Origin: Prinsepia uniflora
Lineage: Eukaryota; Streptophyta; Magnoliopsida; Rosales; Rosaceae
Direction: 5' to 3'
Length of the DNA: 64,000 nt
Assembly (NCBI GenBank): GCA_032719365.1
Contig: CM064872.1
Span: forward strand, 43,942,252-44,006,251
Part shown: in pieces, positions 1-10,595 of the stretch
Layout of the letters: the number at the start of each line of letters is the position of its first letter
Numbering within the stretch: the first letter of the stretch is position 1
Program-made: the position numbers and the translations under genes
The notes under the pieces: model-generated
Seen by the model: only the letters and a program-made list of their open reading frames with translations
Told to the model about the DNA's origin: nothing
Databases searched by the model: none

Positions 1-2050
1 AAGAATTAAACGTAAAACGCAAAATGTAGTTTGCAAGATCACCTATATTTATGATCACCTATATAGGATCACTAATATCATAAATGGTATGATTCAAGCC
101 TTCAACTACCCATATCAGATCACCTATATTCATTCATGAAAATATCGGCCATATGTCGCCGAAATTTCATTAATTTGGGCAAGCGGCACATAAGAAGAGG
201 AGAAAATATATTTTCCCATGAATGTCGAGGAGATCGATATCCTCGACTTTCCCTTGATTTTCATGTGTTCAGTTGATAAAAGAAGAAAGCCCAATCAAAC
301 AATTCAAGTATTAATTCACGGATGAACAGAAATCAACATCAAATTAACTTTACAAATTGAAAAATTGGGGCAAATTTGGGCAAATTGGGGAAAATCAAAA
401 TTCACTCACCGTGCCTTTGAGTGTGGTGCTTGCTCTAGTCTCTATTTGCCTCCCTCTTCAATTAAAGCTCTCGCAGCGTCGGGCATCTTCGAATCACAGA
501 CAATATCGATTGATCTCTCTCGGACTCACGGTTTTTGTTCTTCTCCAACCTTCTCGACCGCTCTTTCTCGAGCTCACTGTTCTTCTCTATCCACAAGGTT
601 GATCTCTCTTAGCCTCACCGATCAATCTAACCTCTCCATCTCTAAGCCTCTTTGTTTCCCATCATTGTTCGCGACCCCCTCTCTGTTTCTGTTGCGAACT
701 CGCGATGATTCGCGAGGAAGCGAATAGAGATGGAGACCTCTATTTACCGAGGAACGAAACGTTGTGTTTAGTGCATTTCAATTTTTTATTTTTTTTATTA
801 ACCTTCAAATTATCAAACTTATTTTAGTATAACATATAGTGTTTTTTTAAAAAAAAATTATAATGTTTTTTTTAGCATAATATATAGTGTTTCTTTTATT
901 TTATAATGTTTTTTTTATTTTAGCATAATATATAGTGTTTATTTTATTTTATAGTGTTTCAAAATTTCTAATTTTTTATTTTATAGTGTTTATTTTATTT
1001 TATGGTGTTTATTTTATTTTATTTTATAGTGTTTCTTTTTATTTTGTAGTGTTTCTTTTTATTTTAGCATAATATATAGTGTTCCTTTTTATTTTAGCAT
1101 AATATATAGTGTTTCTTTTATTTTAACATAATATATAGTGTTTCTTTTATTTTATGGTGTTTCAAAATCTCTAATTTTTTTTTTCAAAATCCCTAATTTT
1201 TAATTTGGTAATATATGTTTTAATGTAGCATATGGCTTAACTCACATATTTGGTAGTTGAAAGTCTAACTTAGAATATATGTTTTAATGAAGTTCAATGT
1301 GTAAATTATTCTTAGTGTAAAATTATAAAATAAAATTATGTTTTAATTTAAGTTTATCTTTAAGGTTTTATACATGCTAGCTATCGTCAAAATCACATTG
1401 TATCATAATATTCATCTTATATTTATTATATCAAAGTCATTTTATAATTTTATTAGTCATAAATAACCATTATTGGGTATTTAAGTTTTTCTTAAAGTTA
1501 TATTAAAAATTTCCAACTTTTAGACTAAATTTTCGTCATTTTTGTTGACCGTAAACGATATCGATATTTAGAGCTAGATATCCGTAAATTTGACTAGTGA
1601 TCTATCTGCTGATATCGATATTTCAATCATTGCCTATATTTATGATGTACACATAAATATGAGAGGGTGGTGATTCTATAGAGTGAGATCAAATGGGTAG
1701 CTAATTAGGTCATTTGAGCTAGCGCTCCTATTTATGTCTATATATTGATTAAATGTCCTTTAGACTAGTTTTGTATATATATGAAGTTTTTATTTTTATT
1801 TTTACACAATCGGTTGTATACTTGCATTTTAGATAGAAGCAAATTTGATACGGTATTCTATATCAATTTTACCCAATCCATTTATTTTATTGTTGGAGTA
1901 TAAAACTTTCGGATCCTCCAACAAATATTCTTAAGTTCTTTATGAGAAATCGAATACCTTCTTCTTTCATCATCAATGGAGTCTTGGACTGCAAGTTCCC
2001 ACGGTATTCACTAATCAATGACTAATCTCTATTGAATACTGACCATAACT
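1..2050. other. AT-rich non-coding flank
   Basis: I find no supportable gene here. The first 130 bases repeat the phrase GATCACCTATATT several times. A GC-richer stretch at 380-730 holds overlapping Ser/Leu-rich reading frames in two frames that resemble no family I know and look compositional. From 780 onward it is AT-rich tandem sequence and then plain AT-rich DNA. The motif GATATCGATATTT recurs around 1555-1630, which hints at old DNA-transposon sequence, but no termini can be fixed. Confidence 0.5.
805..1170. repeat. AT-rich degenerate tandem repeat
   Basis: Imperfect tandem copies of a unit close to TATAGTGTTTCTTTTATTTTA, alternating with AGCATAATATATAGTG, fill this stretch with variable spacing. 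It is a minisatellite-like array with no coding potential. The phrase ATATATAGTGTT recurs at least six times. Confidence 0.75.
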
Positions 2051-2051
2051 G

Positions 2052-2507
2052 TTAGAGCACATCTAACGGGGGATAACTAGCCCAGGCAAGGCACAATCTG
2101 GCCTCTTGCCCCGTTCTAGTGGCCAATTTATAGCCCAGGCAAGGGCGAGCCCCGGGGCTAAAATAGCCTCCCTGCCAACCGGGGCAAGGTTGTTGGCCCA
2201 CCCATTCGTCGCTCTGGGAAACGAGGAGTTCGGAGGTGAAAAGGAGGAAAGGAGTGGGAGTGAATCGCGGGGAAGGGACCACAAATGAGTGAGAGCGGTT
2301 GTAGATGACTAAAGGCGACAACGGGAATGAAGAAGCGGAAGTTGATTGGCCGTTCGGGGTTGTGGTTGAGGGGCCAAATTTTTTGTTGAAGTCGAAGTCT
2401 TGAGGCGGCGAAGCTGACGGAGAAGATGAGGAATGAGGGATTGTGAGGTTGCTGAGCTTTGCGGCGAGCAGGGAGTGGAGGCTTTTCTTCTGAGATGACA
2501 ACACCAT
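2052..2507 (-). other. Unrecognised open frame, 151 codons, uncertain
   Basis: This minus-strand frame starts MVLSSQKKSLHSLLAAKLSN and continues through a Ser/Pro-rich stretch. Its C-terminal third runs across the GC-rich subterminal sequence of the DNA element starting at 2055, so at least that part is not a genuine protein. The first ~70 residues could be an N-terminal host exon, because their composition is less repetitive, but I do not recognise the family. There is no splice-linked second exon that I can defend. Treat it as a possible captured gene fragment or a chance frame. Confidence 0.15.
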
Positions 2508-2870
2508 GTTTGTTTAGCTCTCTCTCTTTGCTCGTACATGTTGTGCAAGGAAGAAGAAGATGTTGACTAACTCAGCTGAGTGAGGATGAGGCCGCTAGCT
2601 TAGGGACCGAAAGGAAGAAGACGTTGGCTGCTCTTAGCGGGTTGCGACAGAGATGGAGGGAGGGAAATCAGCGATGGAGAGAAAATGAGAGATTTTGGCC
2701 GATCTACACGAAGACACAGCCCTTTGTTGAATGCCAAGATTTAGGTGAGATAGGAAACGGCGTCGTTTGGAGGGCAACAACCGCATTTGACTTTGAACTT
2801 CATAAAATCACATGATTTGGTCACTTTCCAAGGAAGAAGATAATTTTAGAGAAATAAAATATCTAACTTG

Positions 2871-3007
2871 GATTATTATTATTATTATTAATACTTCTCT
2901 TACAACATTTAATCATGAAACATTTATTAAGAAAAATGAATCAAGATCGAGAGGTACTCGGGTTATTATAAATAATAATAATTATTATTATTATTATTAT
3001 TATTATT
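2871..3007. repeat. ATT microsatellites
   Basis: Two runs of ATT/TTA trinucleotides, at about 2871-2891 and 2965-3006, are separated by about 75 unique bases. They are simple-sequence DNA. Confidence 0.9.
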
Positions 3008-3229
3008 AACACTTCGCACAAAAGCCAAATACCGTTGAATTGGTGACACGTTTTTGCAAATCAATTGAAGATCTTTACAACAACATGACGAATATAGTGA
3101 TGAAACACTAATTGATTTTATTTGTCAATTTAAATTGGTAGTTGTATTTTTTATAAGACTTGCAATATTTTTAATGCAATTTAAATTTTATAAAATAAAA
3201 CTCTACATTGTAATAATGTTTGATTATTA

Positions 3230-3255
3230 TTTTATATATATATATATATATATAT
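3230..3255. repeat. TA dinucleotide repeat
   Basis: A (TA)n tract ends next to the left LTR. It forms the insertion target of the gypsy element; the 5-bp duplication TATTA (3253-3257) borders it. Confidence 0.9.
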
Positions 3256-3257
3256 TA

Positions 3258-5965
3258 TGACAGGACCCACCCCGTTTTCCCTTGGGGACAACTGGGGAAA
3301 TGACTGCTCCCATCTGACAAGTAACTCAAGATACCACAAATACCCTTTCGAGGGTTTTATTACACAAATACCCCTACCGGGGGTTCTAGATTACACACCA
3401 GTGTGTTTAGTACAACAACATGTTAGACAAGGGAAATGAGCATTATGTTCGTACTAATACAAATAAAGATAACACCTACCCCTCAGGGTGGTCCAAACGC
3501 AACAGTGGTATTTATGCCTCGGCCCCGGAGTCGATGCCCTCCTCGGTTTCCTCTCCTGAAGGGTCAAGAAAACAATTAAAGTGAGAGTGGACCAAAAATA
3601 AAGCAGTTATCAATTCATTTGAACATATATATATTTTGACCCTTCGTTTCTATAAACATGCATGCATTCACTGGAAAACATAGAAATACGATCAATAATA
3701 AAAACATATAACATTTCTATACATATACGTATATCTGTACAAAAAGACATCTGGGCACGAGTAATATCAAATCCAATATAACTATGTATCCACCATTCAC
3801 TTCCTCGGCATCGAAGGCATGTTCGATGCCAACTCGGGGCACATAGCCCCTAGGGAACAAATCCCCGATAATGGTCACGATTCATATCTAAAGGTATGCA
3901 CACCACTTGAGGTCTCACTCCCAGTCTACTCCAATGAATTCTCCGTCTAGGAGGATCTATCTCTGAACCTAGTCCGAGCTCTATCTCCGGATCTAGTTCG
4001 AGCATCTCTCCCAAATCTGGCTCGGGACCACAACACAATATCCCACTCTTGGAATGGGTTCCCTATGGCGATACTCACTCTGGTCAGTGGATCGTGACCC
4101 TTCAGGTTGACGCCTGGAGGAGACCAATCCGCAAGTTGGAAGGGTATATACATACATATACGTATGAAAACCTTTGCAAAGCCGTCTTTCCAAACCATGT
4201 CAAAATCTTTACCCAGAATTTCTTTACAAATCAAATCTTTAGGCCAAAAGACTTCAATCACCCATTCATTCATTTAGTTCAAAAATCATTTCGAAACACC
4301 GTTGACTCCCCCAAATCCGAGTCAACAATCGTCAAATGGGTCTCAAGCCCGATACAACCATTTTTACGTAAATCTGTGCATTTCTCGAAATCCGTAATTC
4401 AATTATCAATTCCCACCATCATAAAACATTTAGCATAAAACAATTTAGAAAACAAGTAAAACAATTATGCATGCATTCATTTATCAAATCAGCGGTTCAC
4501 TCACACCTAGTCCTTGCTGAGCTAACGAACCATTTACACCTGTCCTGAAGCTAAATACAACGTCCGGACCTGTCAAAATACACTTAAGGGTCACTAATTG
4601 GCCCTACTAGATCTATCATCGAACCCTAGAACAAAACCGACTCAGGAACGCACTCCAGACACACTTCCCGATGATTCCAATCTCAATTTGACCTATTTAA
4701 CGTTCTTGAATCGACAAGAAACCACCACCATTGGATCCAGAATGTCGAAACCTTAAAAATGATGCCGATCCCTCCTCGAAATTCGTGTCCACGCGCATAG
4801 TCAACACTGCTGGTCAAATTTAATGGTCAACGGTGCTGACGTCAGCATGACGTCATCTGACAATGTCAGTCTGACAGGTGCCTCGTGTCAGCAGCTGATT
4901 GGTCCACGTCACTGACATGTTAGTGACACGTGGCAGCCTCTGATTGGGCCACGTCATTGACATGTCAGTGCAGACTGTGTACTGACATGTGACACATGTC
5001 GTTGTCTGATTCGTCCACGTTTCTGACAGTCTGACAGATGATGATGTCAGTCAATGACGTCATCATCCCTGACCTCGCGACGGGTCTGCAAATCGGGGCA
5101 CCCAGACCCGCGAAGCCGACCCAGCTAATATTCCCTCATTTCTAACCCGTTTCAAAAACCGTTGCTACCAAAATGATCGTCTAGACGTCTAGGTTGGATC
5201 TAAGGATTCAAAACTGAGAAATTGGGATCAAATTGATACCTGGGAGCTACTATAGTGGACCCCTATTTTTCTTAATGCTTTTCTGGTCGATTCACTTGCA
5301 CTCGACCCTGGTTTTGAGTCCTAATCACTTCGTATGAACCTAATCATCACAGAGAAACCCTAAATTCCTTCAAACTAAGCTCCTAACCCGAATTCGAAAT
5401 TTGACCCGCGAATTGAAGTTCGGGTTTTTACCTGAGTGTTTCCCCCAGCCTTTCACAGTGGTCCTCCGCTCTTCAGTCTCTCTTCTACTCTCCTAGACGC
5501 TCACAACAGTGACCAAAACAGGTCCTAAACACAAAGAAATGGATTGTGGGTTGGGAGTGTTTGTGAGATCGATCTCGGTGTGCTGCACGGTAAGGAAATA
5601 GGAAGAAAATCCACTTCCTATCTTTTGGGTAAACAGACCAATTGGATGAGTGACATTTGTCACTCATCTGATTGGTCCTAGGGATCGGTCACCAATTCCA
5701 AGATGCCACTTCGCACAAATCTCCGTAACTCGAAACTAATGCTCTCTCAAACTTCTTGACTCATATCTTTCACTTTGGTTGTCCAATTTAAGCGTGCCGC
5801 TTGTCTATGAACTCAGGGCGACACGATCTACGTAACGGTCAAAGGTTCAAAGTAGTACGATGCTTTGGGTCAAAAGTCAATATTTTTCCTTGACTAGGGG
5901 CAAAATGGTCATTTTACATATACTTTCCATTAATTAAAATGATATTGAAAATTCGGGTCGTTACA
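3258..5965 (-). repeat. 3' LTR of the 3258-16779 gypsy element
   Basis: On the plus strand it starts TGACAGGACCC and ends GGGTCGTTACA. On the sense (minus) strand it therefore begins TGTAACGACCCG. It matches 10522-16779 along its whole length once the nested insertions are removed. It contains the TGACGTCA-rich block at 4837-5062 and the conserved arms around 3581 and 4493. Confidence 0.92.
4837..5062. promoter_or_regulatory. TGACGTCA palindrome cluster in LTR
   Basis: Three exact TGACGTCA palindromes (4837-4844, 4848-4855, 5055-5062) lie among many TGACA/TGTCA half-sites. TGACG is the core of as-1-type elements bound by plant TGA-class bZIP factors. The block is repeated in the other LTR copy near 15150-15205 and on to 15900. 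A role as stress-responsive LTR enhancer is inference. Confidence 0.5.
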
Positions 5966-5966
5966 A

Positions 5967-5981
5967 TCTACCCTCCTTACA
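5967..5981 (-). other. Polypurine tract of the gypsy element
   Basis: Directly inside the left LTR, the minus strand reads GTAAGGAGGGTAGAT and then the LTR start TGTAACG. This is the expected position of the plus-strand primer. It is preceded by the phrase TTTCGAGGACGAAATTTTGT, common just upstream of this site in gypsy elements. Confidence 0.8.
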
Positions 5982-6002
5982 AAATTTCGTCCTCGAAATT
6001 AC

Positions 6003-6209
6003 TCAAACAAGTAGGGGTGTTGCTTCCTCCACCACAGAATTTCTCCACATAACTTTCACTAACGGATTGATCTCGTTCCTTAGGAATTTCTGTTTCCAAT
6101 CCAGGATCTGTACTGGTTGTTCTTCAAAACTCAAATCTGTCCTGTGTTCCAAAGGTTGTTCCGTCAAGATATGTGATTCTCCCCGCACACATTTCTGAAG
6201 CATTGACAC
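6003..6209 (-). pseudogene. Integrase C-terminal / chromodomain-like tail, degenerate
   Basis: This 68-codon frame follows the integrase frame and ends near the polypurine tract. It contains the phrase KVMWRNSVVEEATPLLV, which corresponds to the K-V-x-W ... EEATWE core of the chromodomain-like tail of plant chromoviruses. In active relatives this tail helps target integration into heterochromatin. A stop lies between it and the integrase core, and the normal tail after EEAT is missing. Confidence 0.6.
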
Positions 6210-6227
6210 ATGGAAGACACTGTGTAC

Positions 6228-7252
6228 TCATGCTAACTCCGGAGGAAAATTTAGTCGGTACGCCACTTTACCCACTCTCTTGACTATCTCAAACAGTCCG
6301 ATATAACGAGGGCTTAGTTTCACTCGTCTTCCAAAATGAAAAATGCCCTTCCACGGTGATAATTTCAGAAACACCCAGTCTTCTACCTCAAACTCAAGAT
6401 CCCGCACTCTACGATCTGCGCAGCTCTTTTGACGATCTTGAGCTGCCTTCAATCGCTCCCTAATGGTCATGACTTTTTCTTGGGTCACGTTCATAAGTTC
6501 TGGTGTCAACAAAGCCCTTTCACCAATCTCGGTCCGACACAAAGGTGTTCTGCACTGTCGCCCATACAGTGCCTCAAACGGCACCATCACGATGCTCGCC
6601 TGGTAACTGTTGTTATAAACAAATTCCATCAAGGGTAAGAAGGTATCCCAAGTACCTTGGGACTGTAACACATAGGCTCTCATCATGTCTTCCAAAACCT
6701 GGATGGTCCTCTCTGACTGCCCATTGGTTTGAGGGTGAAACGCTATGCTGAAATGCAATCTCGTACCAAGGGCTCTCTGTAAGCTCTGCCAGAACCTCGA
6801 GGTAAACTGCGAATCTCGATATGACACAATCGACTCTGGAGTACCATGCAATTGGACTATCTCATCAATAAACAACTGTGTCAGTCGGTTGGGTTTAAAG
6901 ATTTCACGCACAGGTAGGAAGTACGCCGACTTAGTAAGGCGATCCAAGATTACCCAAACACCATCAAATCCACTTCGGGTAGTTGGTAACTTAAACACGA
7001 AGTCCATGGTAATATTGTCCCACTTCCACTCGGGAATTGGGAGGGACTGCAGAGGTCCATAAGGTCTCTGTCGTTCAGCTTTCACCTGTTGGCAGATCAA
7101 ACACCGACTTACGAAGTCCGCAAGCTCTCATTTCATTCCTGCCCACCAGTAATATTCTTGAAGTGTTCGATACATTTTGTTTCCCCCAAGATGGCATAAG
7201 CCGAACTGTGGGCTTCCTCAAGTATCTCAGTCCTCAGTGTCGTATCCTCTAG
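6228..7252 (-). pseudogene. Gypsy integrase (zinc-binding remnant plus DDE core)
   Basis: The 290-codon frame from 7100 holds the integrase core. Visible acidic catalytic positions are D in ITMDFV, D in SYRDSQFTS and E in NGQSERTIQVLED, spaced as in the DDE family. Upstream, about 7100-7252, the sequence in other frames resembles the H-H-C-C zinc-binding domain but has frameshifts and a stop before the core. The region after the core (SPWKGIFHFGRR ... LSPRYIGLFEI) matches the GPY/F-type module of chromovirus integrases. It inserted the cDNA copy into the host genome; now inactive. Confidence 0.88.
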
Positions 7253-7306
7253 CACGCACAATTGACCCTGTTTCAAAACCGCATCGTCGTCTCTGATAGT
7301 GAAATC

Positions 7307-7912
7307 CTATTTTCCCCCGGCTTCGACTCCCAATCTGATGCGATATAAGGCTGCGTCACTAAGCTGAGCGTCTTGGATCCGATCCAATAGTAAGGGCCTC
7401 ACGTGATAGATCGCTAAAAGAGCTCCATCATCATCCATCCCAAGACTAACTCTGATCCATTGGAGTTCCACTAGTAACGGTAAGTAGATCATACGCAGAT
7501 GGGCAACCGAACCAACCGCCTTCCTACTCAAGGCGCCTGCCACAACTTTCGCTTTTCCGGGGTGGTACTCAATCGTGCAGTCGTAGTCTTTAATTAGTTC
7601 CATCGATCTTCTCTGTCGCAAATTCAACTCCTTATGAGTGAAAATATACTTTAAACTCTGGTGGTCAGTATAAATCTAACACGTCTCCCTGTATAAGTAG
7701 TGTCTCCAAATCTTTAGAGCGTACACCACTGCTGCTAACTCCAAGTCATGAGTCGGATAGTTCACCTCGTGTGGCTTCAGCTGTCGGGAGGCATAAACTA
7801 TAACTCTTCCGTGCTGCATCAACACACATCCCAAACCCTGTAAGGATGCATCGCTATAAACCACAAACTCCCTACCATCACTGGGTAAAGCCAAAACAGG
7901 AGCAGTGGTCAA
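7307..7912 (-). pseudogene. Gypsy RNase H and connection domain
   Basis: The frame starting at 7912 contains VVYSDASLQGLGCVLMQ with the first catalytic Asp, and HDLELAAVVYALKIWRHYL with the Glu helix, both typical of Ty3/gypsy RNase H. A TAG stop after YRETC interrupts it near 7676. The same frame resumes with IYTDHQSLKY, carrying the next catalytic Asp, and from 7627 reads through DYDCTIEYHPGKAKVVAGALS, the usual end of RNase H. The domain degrades the RNA strand of the replication hybrid. Confidence 0.88.
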
Positions 7913-7954
7913 CCATTCCTTTAATTCCTGAAAGCTGTTTTCGCAGTGCTCTGT

Positions 7955-8885
7955 CTAAACAAAGTTAACCCGTTTTCTCGTCAGGCGGGTCAAGGGAGCT
8001 GCGATGGTAGGGAAGCCTTCTACAAAACGTCTGTAATACCCTGCCAACCCAAGGAAGCTTCGAACCCCTGTCATGGTCTTAGGTTGCTCCCAATTAGTTA
8101 TTGCCTTTGTCTTTTGGGGGTCCACACTCATCCCCTCGACCAAAATAATATGGCCTAAGAAGCCAACGCTATTCAACAAGAATTGACACTTGCTGAACTT
8201 AGCGAACAACTGGGCCTTCCTCAACCTCGCCCACACCAACCTTAGGTGTTTCTCATGTGCCTTTGTGCCTTTTGAATACACCAGAATATCATCAATAAAC
8301 ACGATTACAAACCTATCCAAATAGGACTTGAACACTCGATTCATCAAATCCATAAAAGGCTGCAGGTGCATTGGTCAAACCAAAGAGTATCACTAAAAAC
8401 TCAAAATGCCCATACCTGGTCCGGAAAGCTAACTTCGGGACGTCTCCCTCGGCGATCTGTAACTGATGATACCCAGACCTCAAGTCAATCTTTGAAAAGT
8501 ACCTTGCTCCCTTCAACTGGTTGAATAGGTCGTCTATCCGAGGTAAGGGATACTTATTTCTCACTGTCACCTTGTTTAATTGCCGGTAATCCACACACAG
8601 TCTGAGACTACCCTCATTTTTCCTCACGAATAGAACCGGTGCTCCCCACGGCTATACACTTGGTCGGATGAAACCCAACTTGAGTAACTCTTGTAGTTGT
8701 TCCCTTAATTCCCTCAATTCTGCTGGTGCCATACGATAGGGTGCTTGTGCAATAGGTCCGGTCCCTGGAAGTAGCTTTATCGTAAACTCAATCTCTCGGG
8801 GGTGGGGGCAGTCCTGGTAAGTCTTCTGGAAACACATCTGGGAAGTCCCGCACCACTGGTATATTTTCCATTCTTGGTGTGACAA
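7955..8885 (-). pseudogene. Gypsy reverse transcriptase, frameshifted
   Basis: Three overlapping or adjacent frames cover the domain. The frame at 8885 has the N-terminal part (LPGTGPIAQAPYRMAP). The frame at 8627 has LCVDYRQLNKVT and KIDLRSGYHQL with the first catalytic Asp. The frame at 8371 has FVIVFIDDILVYSK with the catalytic Asp pair, then GFLGHII and SFLGLAGYYRRF of the connection region. Between 8640 and 8652 a stop interrupts the first two, and a frameshift near 8340-8370 separates the second from the third. The active-site residues survive but the protein cannot be made in one piece. Confidence 0.92.
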
Positions 8886-9075
8886 TACTCGTGTCCACTA
8901 CATGAGCTAGATACCCCTGACAACCATTCTTCAGTAACTTTCGTGTCGTGAGGGCCGAAACAATTCATGGTGAAGAACTCATGACGTCTCCTTGGAAAGT
9001 CAAGTCATGTACGACCGGACTCCGGATTAACACTCTCTTTTTACTACAGTCCATCAGCGCTCCATGTTCGGACAA

Positions 9076-9354
9076 CTAATCCATACCAAGGATCACATCA
9101 AAATCATGTAAGTCTAACACTATCAAATCTGCCAGCAACTCAAAGTCCCATATCTTAGCTGGGCAGTTCCTTAACAACTGGTTAGCTATATACACGTCCC
9201 CAGTCGAGGTACCAACACCTAAGTCATCCTCAAGTACAGACAACTCTTGATCCAACAACCCAACACAACCTCGTGAAATAAAAGAATGAGTGGCTCCCGG
9301 ATCCATCAATACACGTACAGACACGTCAAAGATAGTAAGTGTACCTGTCACCAC
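9076..9354 (-). pseudogene. Gypsy aspartic protease
   Basis: The frame contains VLMDPGATHSFIS. This is the D-S/T-G-A-T-H-S-F-I-S active-site loop of gypsy proteases, with Pro in place of the usual Ser/Thr after Asp, a change likely to impair catalysis. It ends with DFDVILGMD, the conserved C-terminal motif of the domain. It lies in the same reading frame as gag, with in-frame stops between, consistent with an ancestral gag-pro fusion. A stop at 9076 separates it from reverse transcriptase. Confidence 0.85.
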
Positions 9355-9504
9355 CTCAGGAGTTGTCCTAGCCTCTTGCCTAGTAATCGCGAAAACTCGA
9401 GCCTGGGGCCCTACTCCACGACCACGTTTTCGTGGTCCTCTGCGATCGCCTCGCTAGCCACTCTGCCTTCTACCTCTAGAAGTATCTGACACGGTACTCG
9501 ATGT

Positions 9505-10323
9505 CTATCCTGCTGCACTACCACTCGACCACTGTGGGCATCCCCTCGATATATGACCAGTCTCACCACAAGTATAGCATGTCGTGTGCTTCATCCAATT
9601 CGTAGACCCCACGGAGGTGCCACTCTGCTGCGGTACACTGTATCCGTCCCCACAACCTCTCTCAAACCTAACCGACTGACCACCACTCGACGATCGCCCA
9701 CTGTAGGATGACTGTCCTCCGCTGAACCGGCCTCCCTTCAGGGCCCTGTGGACCGAAGGTCCAGAAAAAGATTGGTCTCTGCGTCGCCCCAAATCAACCT
9801 CTTGCTAGCAGTTGGCCCAGCTTGATTCCACCCTAGCCGCGACATCGGCTAGCTCTCGAAATGTAATGAAAATCATCGCAGAGGAAGTCACCATAGCTCG
9901 AATATCACCTCTCAGACCCTGCTCAAAACGACTACACCTGTCTACCTCCGTCCGCACATAGACCTCCACAAACCTGGACAACCCCTGGAACCGCTGCTCA
10001 TACTCCGCAACAGTCGAGTTCCCTTGTAGGAGTTGTAAGAACTCAATCTCTCTTACCTCGCAGAAGGTACGAGGATAGTACTGGTCCAAGAAGCGGCTCT
10101 TGAACTCCTCCCAAGTCACAACCAATGCATCCCAGCCTGACAACTCCAAGGTATACCACCACTCATAGGCCTCACCATCAAGCAAAAAGGTGGCCAACAG
10201 TACCCTCTGCTCAGGCGGACAGGACATCACCGGGAAAATCTTCTCTAGTCTCAGAATCCAACGGTGAGCCATCTCGGGATCAGCCTCACCACTAAATACC
10301 GTGGCACCCAGGTGACGTGCCAA
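9505..10323 (-). pseudogene. Gypsy gag with CCHC zinc knuckle
   Basis: The 172-codon frame from 10323 carries the retrotransposon gag domain (RWILRLEKIFPVMSCP ... YEWWYTLE ... FLDQYYPRTF). A single in-frame TAG at about 9805 interrupts it. The same frame continues to 9505 with a basic Gly/Ser/Arg-rich stretch and the knuckle CYTCGETGHISRGCP. This protein would package the element RNA. The zinc knuckle spacing CX2CX4HX4C is intact. Confidence 0.88.
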
Positions 10324-10506
10324 TCAAATCAAGGAACTCCCGGCACTCGAACCTCATGAGTCTCCAGCGAGACCCATCTCAGGTGGGGTAAACGGGGTCG
10401 CTCGTCTCGGGGGCATACTGAACTGTTAAGAGGCATAAATAATAAGATTAGTACGAAAAAATACGCGTGTCAAAGTACCATGTACCGACCGCTAACATAA
10501 TGCTCG

Positions 10507-10518
10507 GCTCTGATACCA
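10507..10518 (-). other. Primer-binding site, initiator-Met tRNA
   Basis: On the minus strand, three bases after the LTR end, the sequence is TGGTATCAGAGC. This complements the 3' end of plant initiator-Met tRNA including CCA. It fixes the orientation of the element. Confidence 0.92.
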
Positions 10519-10595
10519 ACTTGACAGGACCCGCCCCGTTTTCCCCTGGGGACCACTAGGGAAATGCCTGCTCCCATCTGACAAGTAACTCAAGA

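Noticed and set aside
357..727. Overlapping Ser/Leu-rich frames of 81 and 120 codons
   Set aside because: Two frames overlap in the same biased sequence, with no splice context or known domain.
7955..10323. A working gag-pol gene
   Set aside because: Domains are recognisable, but in-frame stops near 9805, 9505 and 9076 and frameshifts between protease, reverse transcriptase and its C-terminal part break it.
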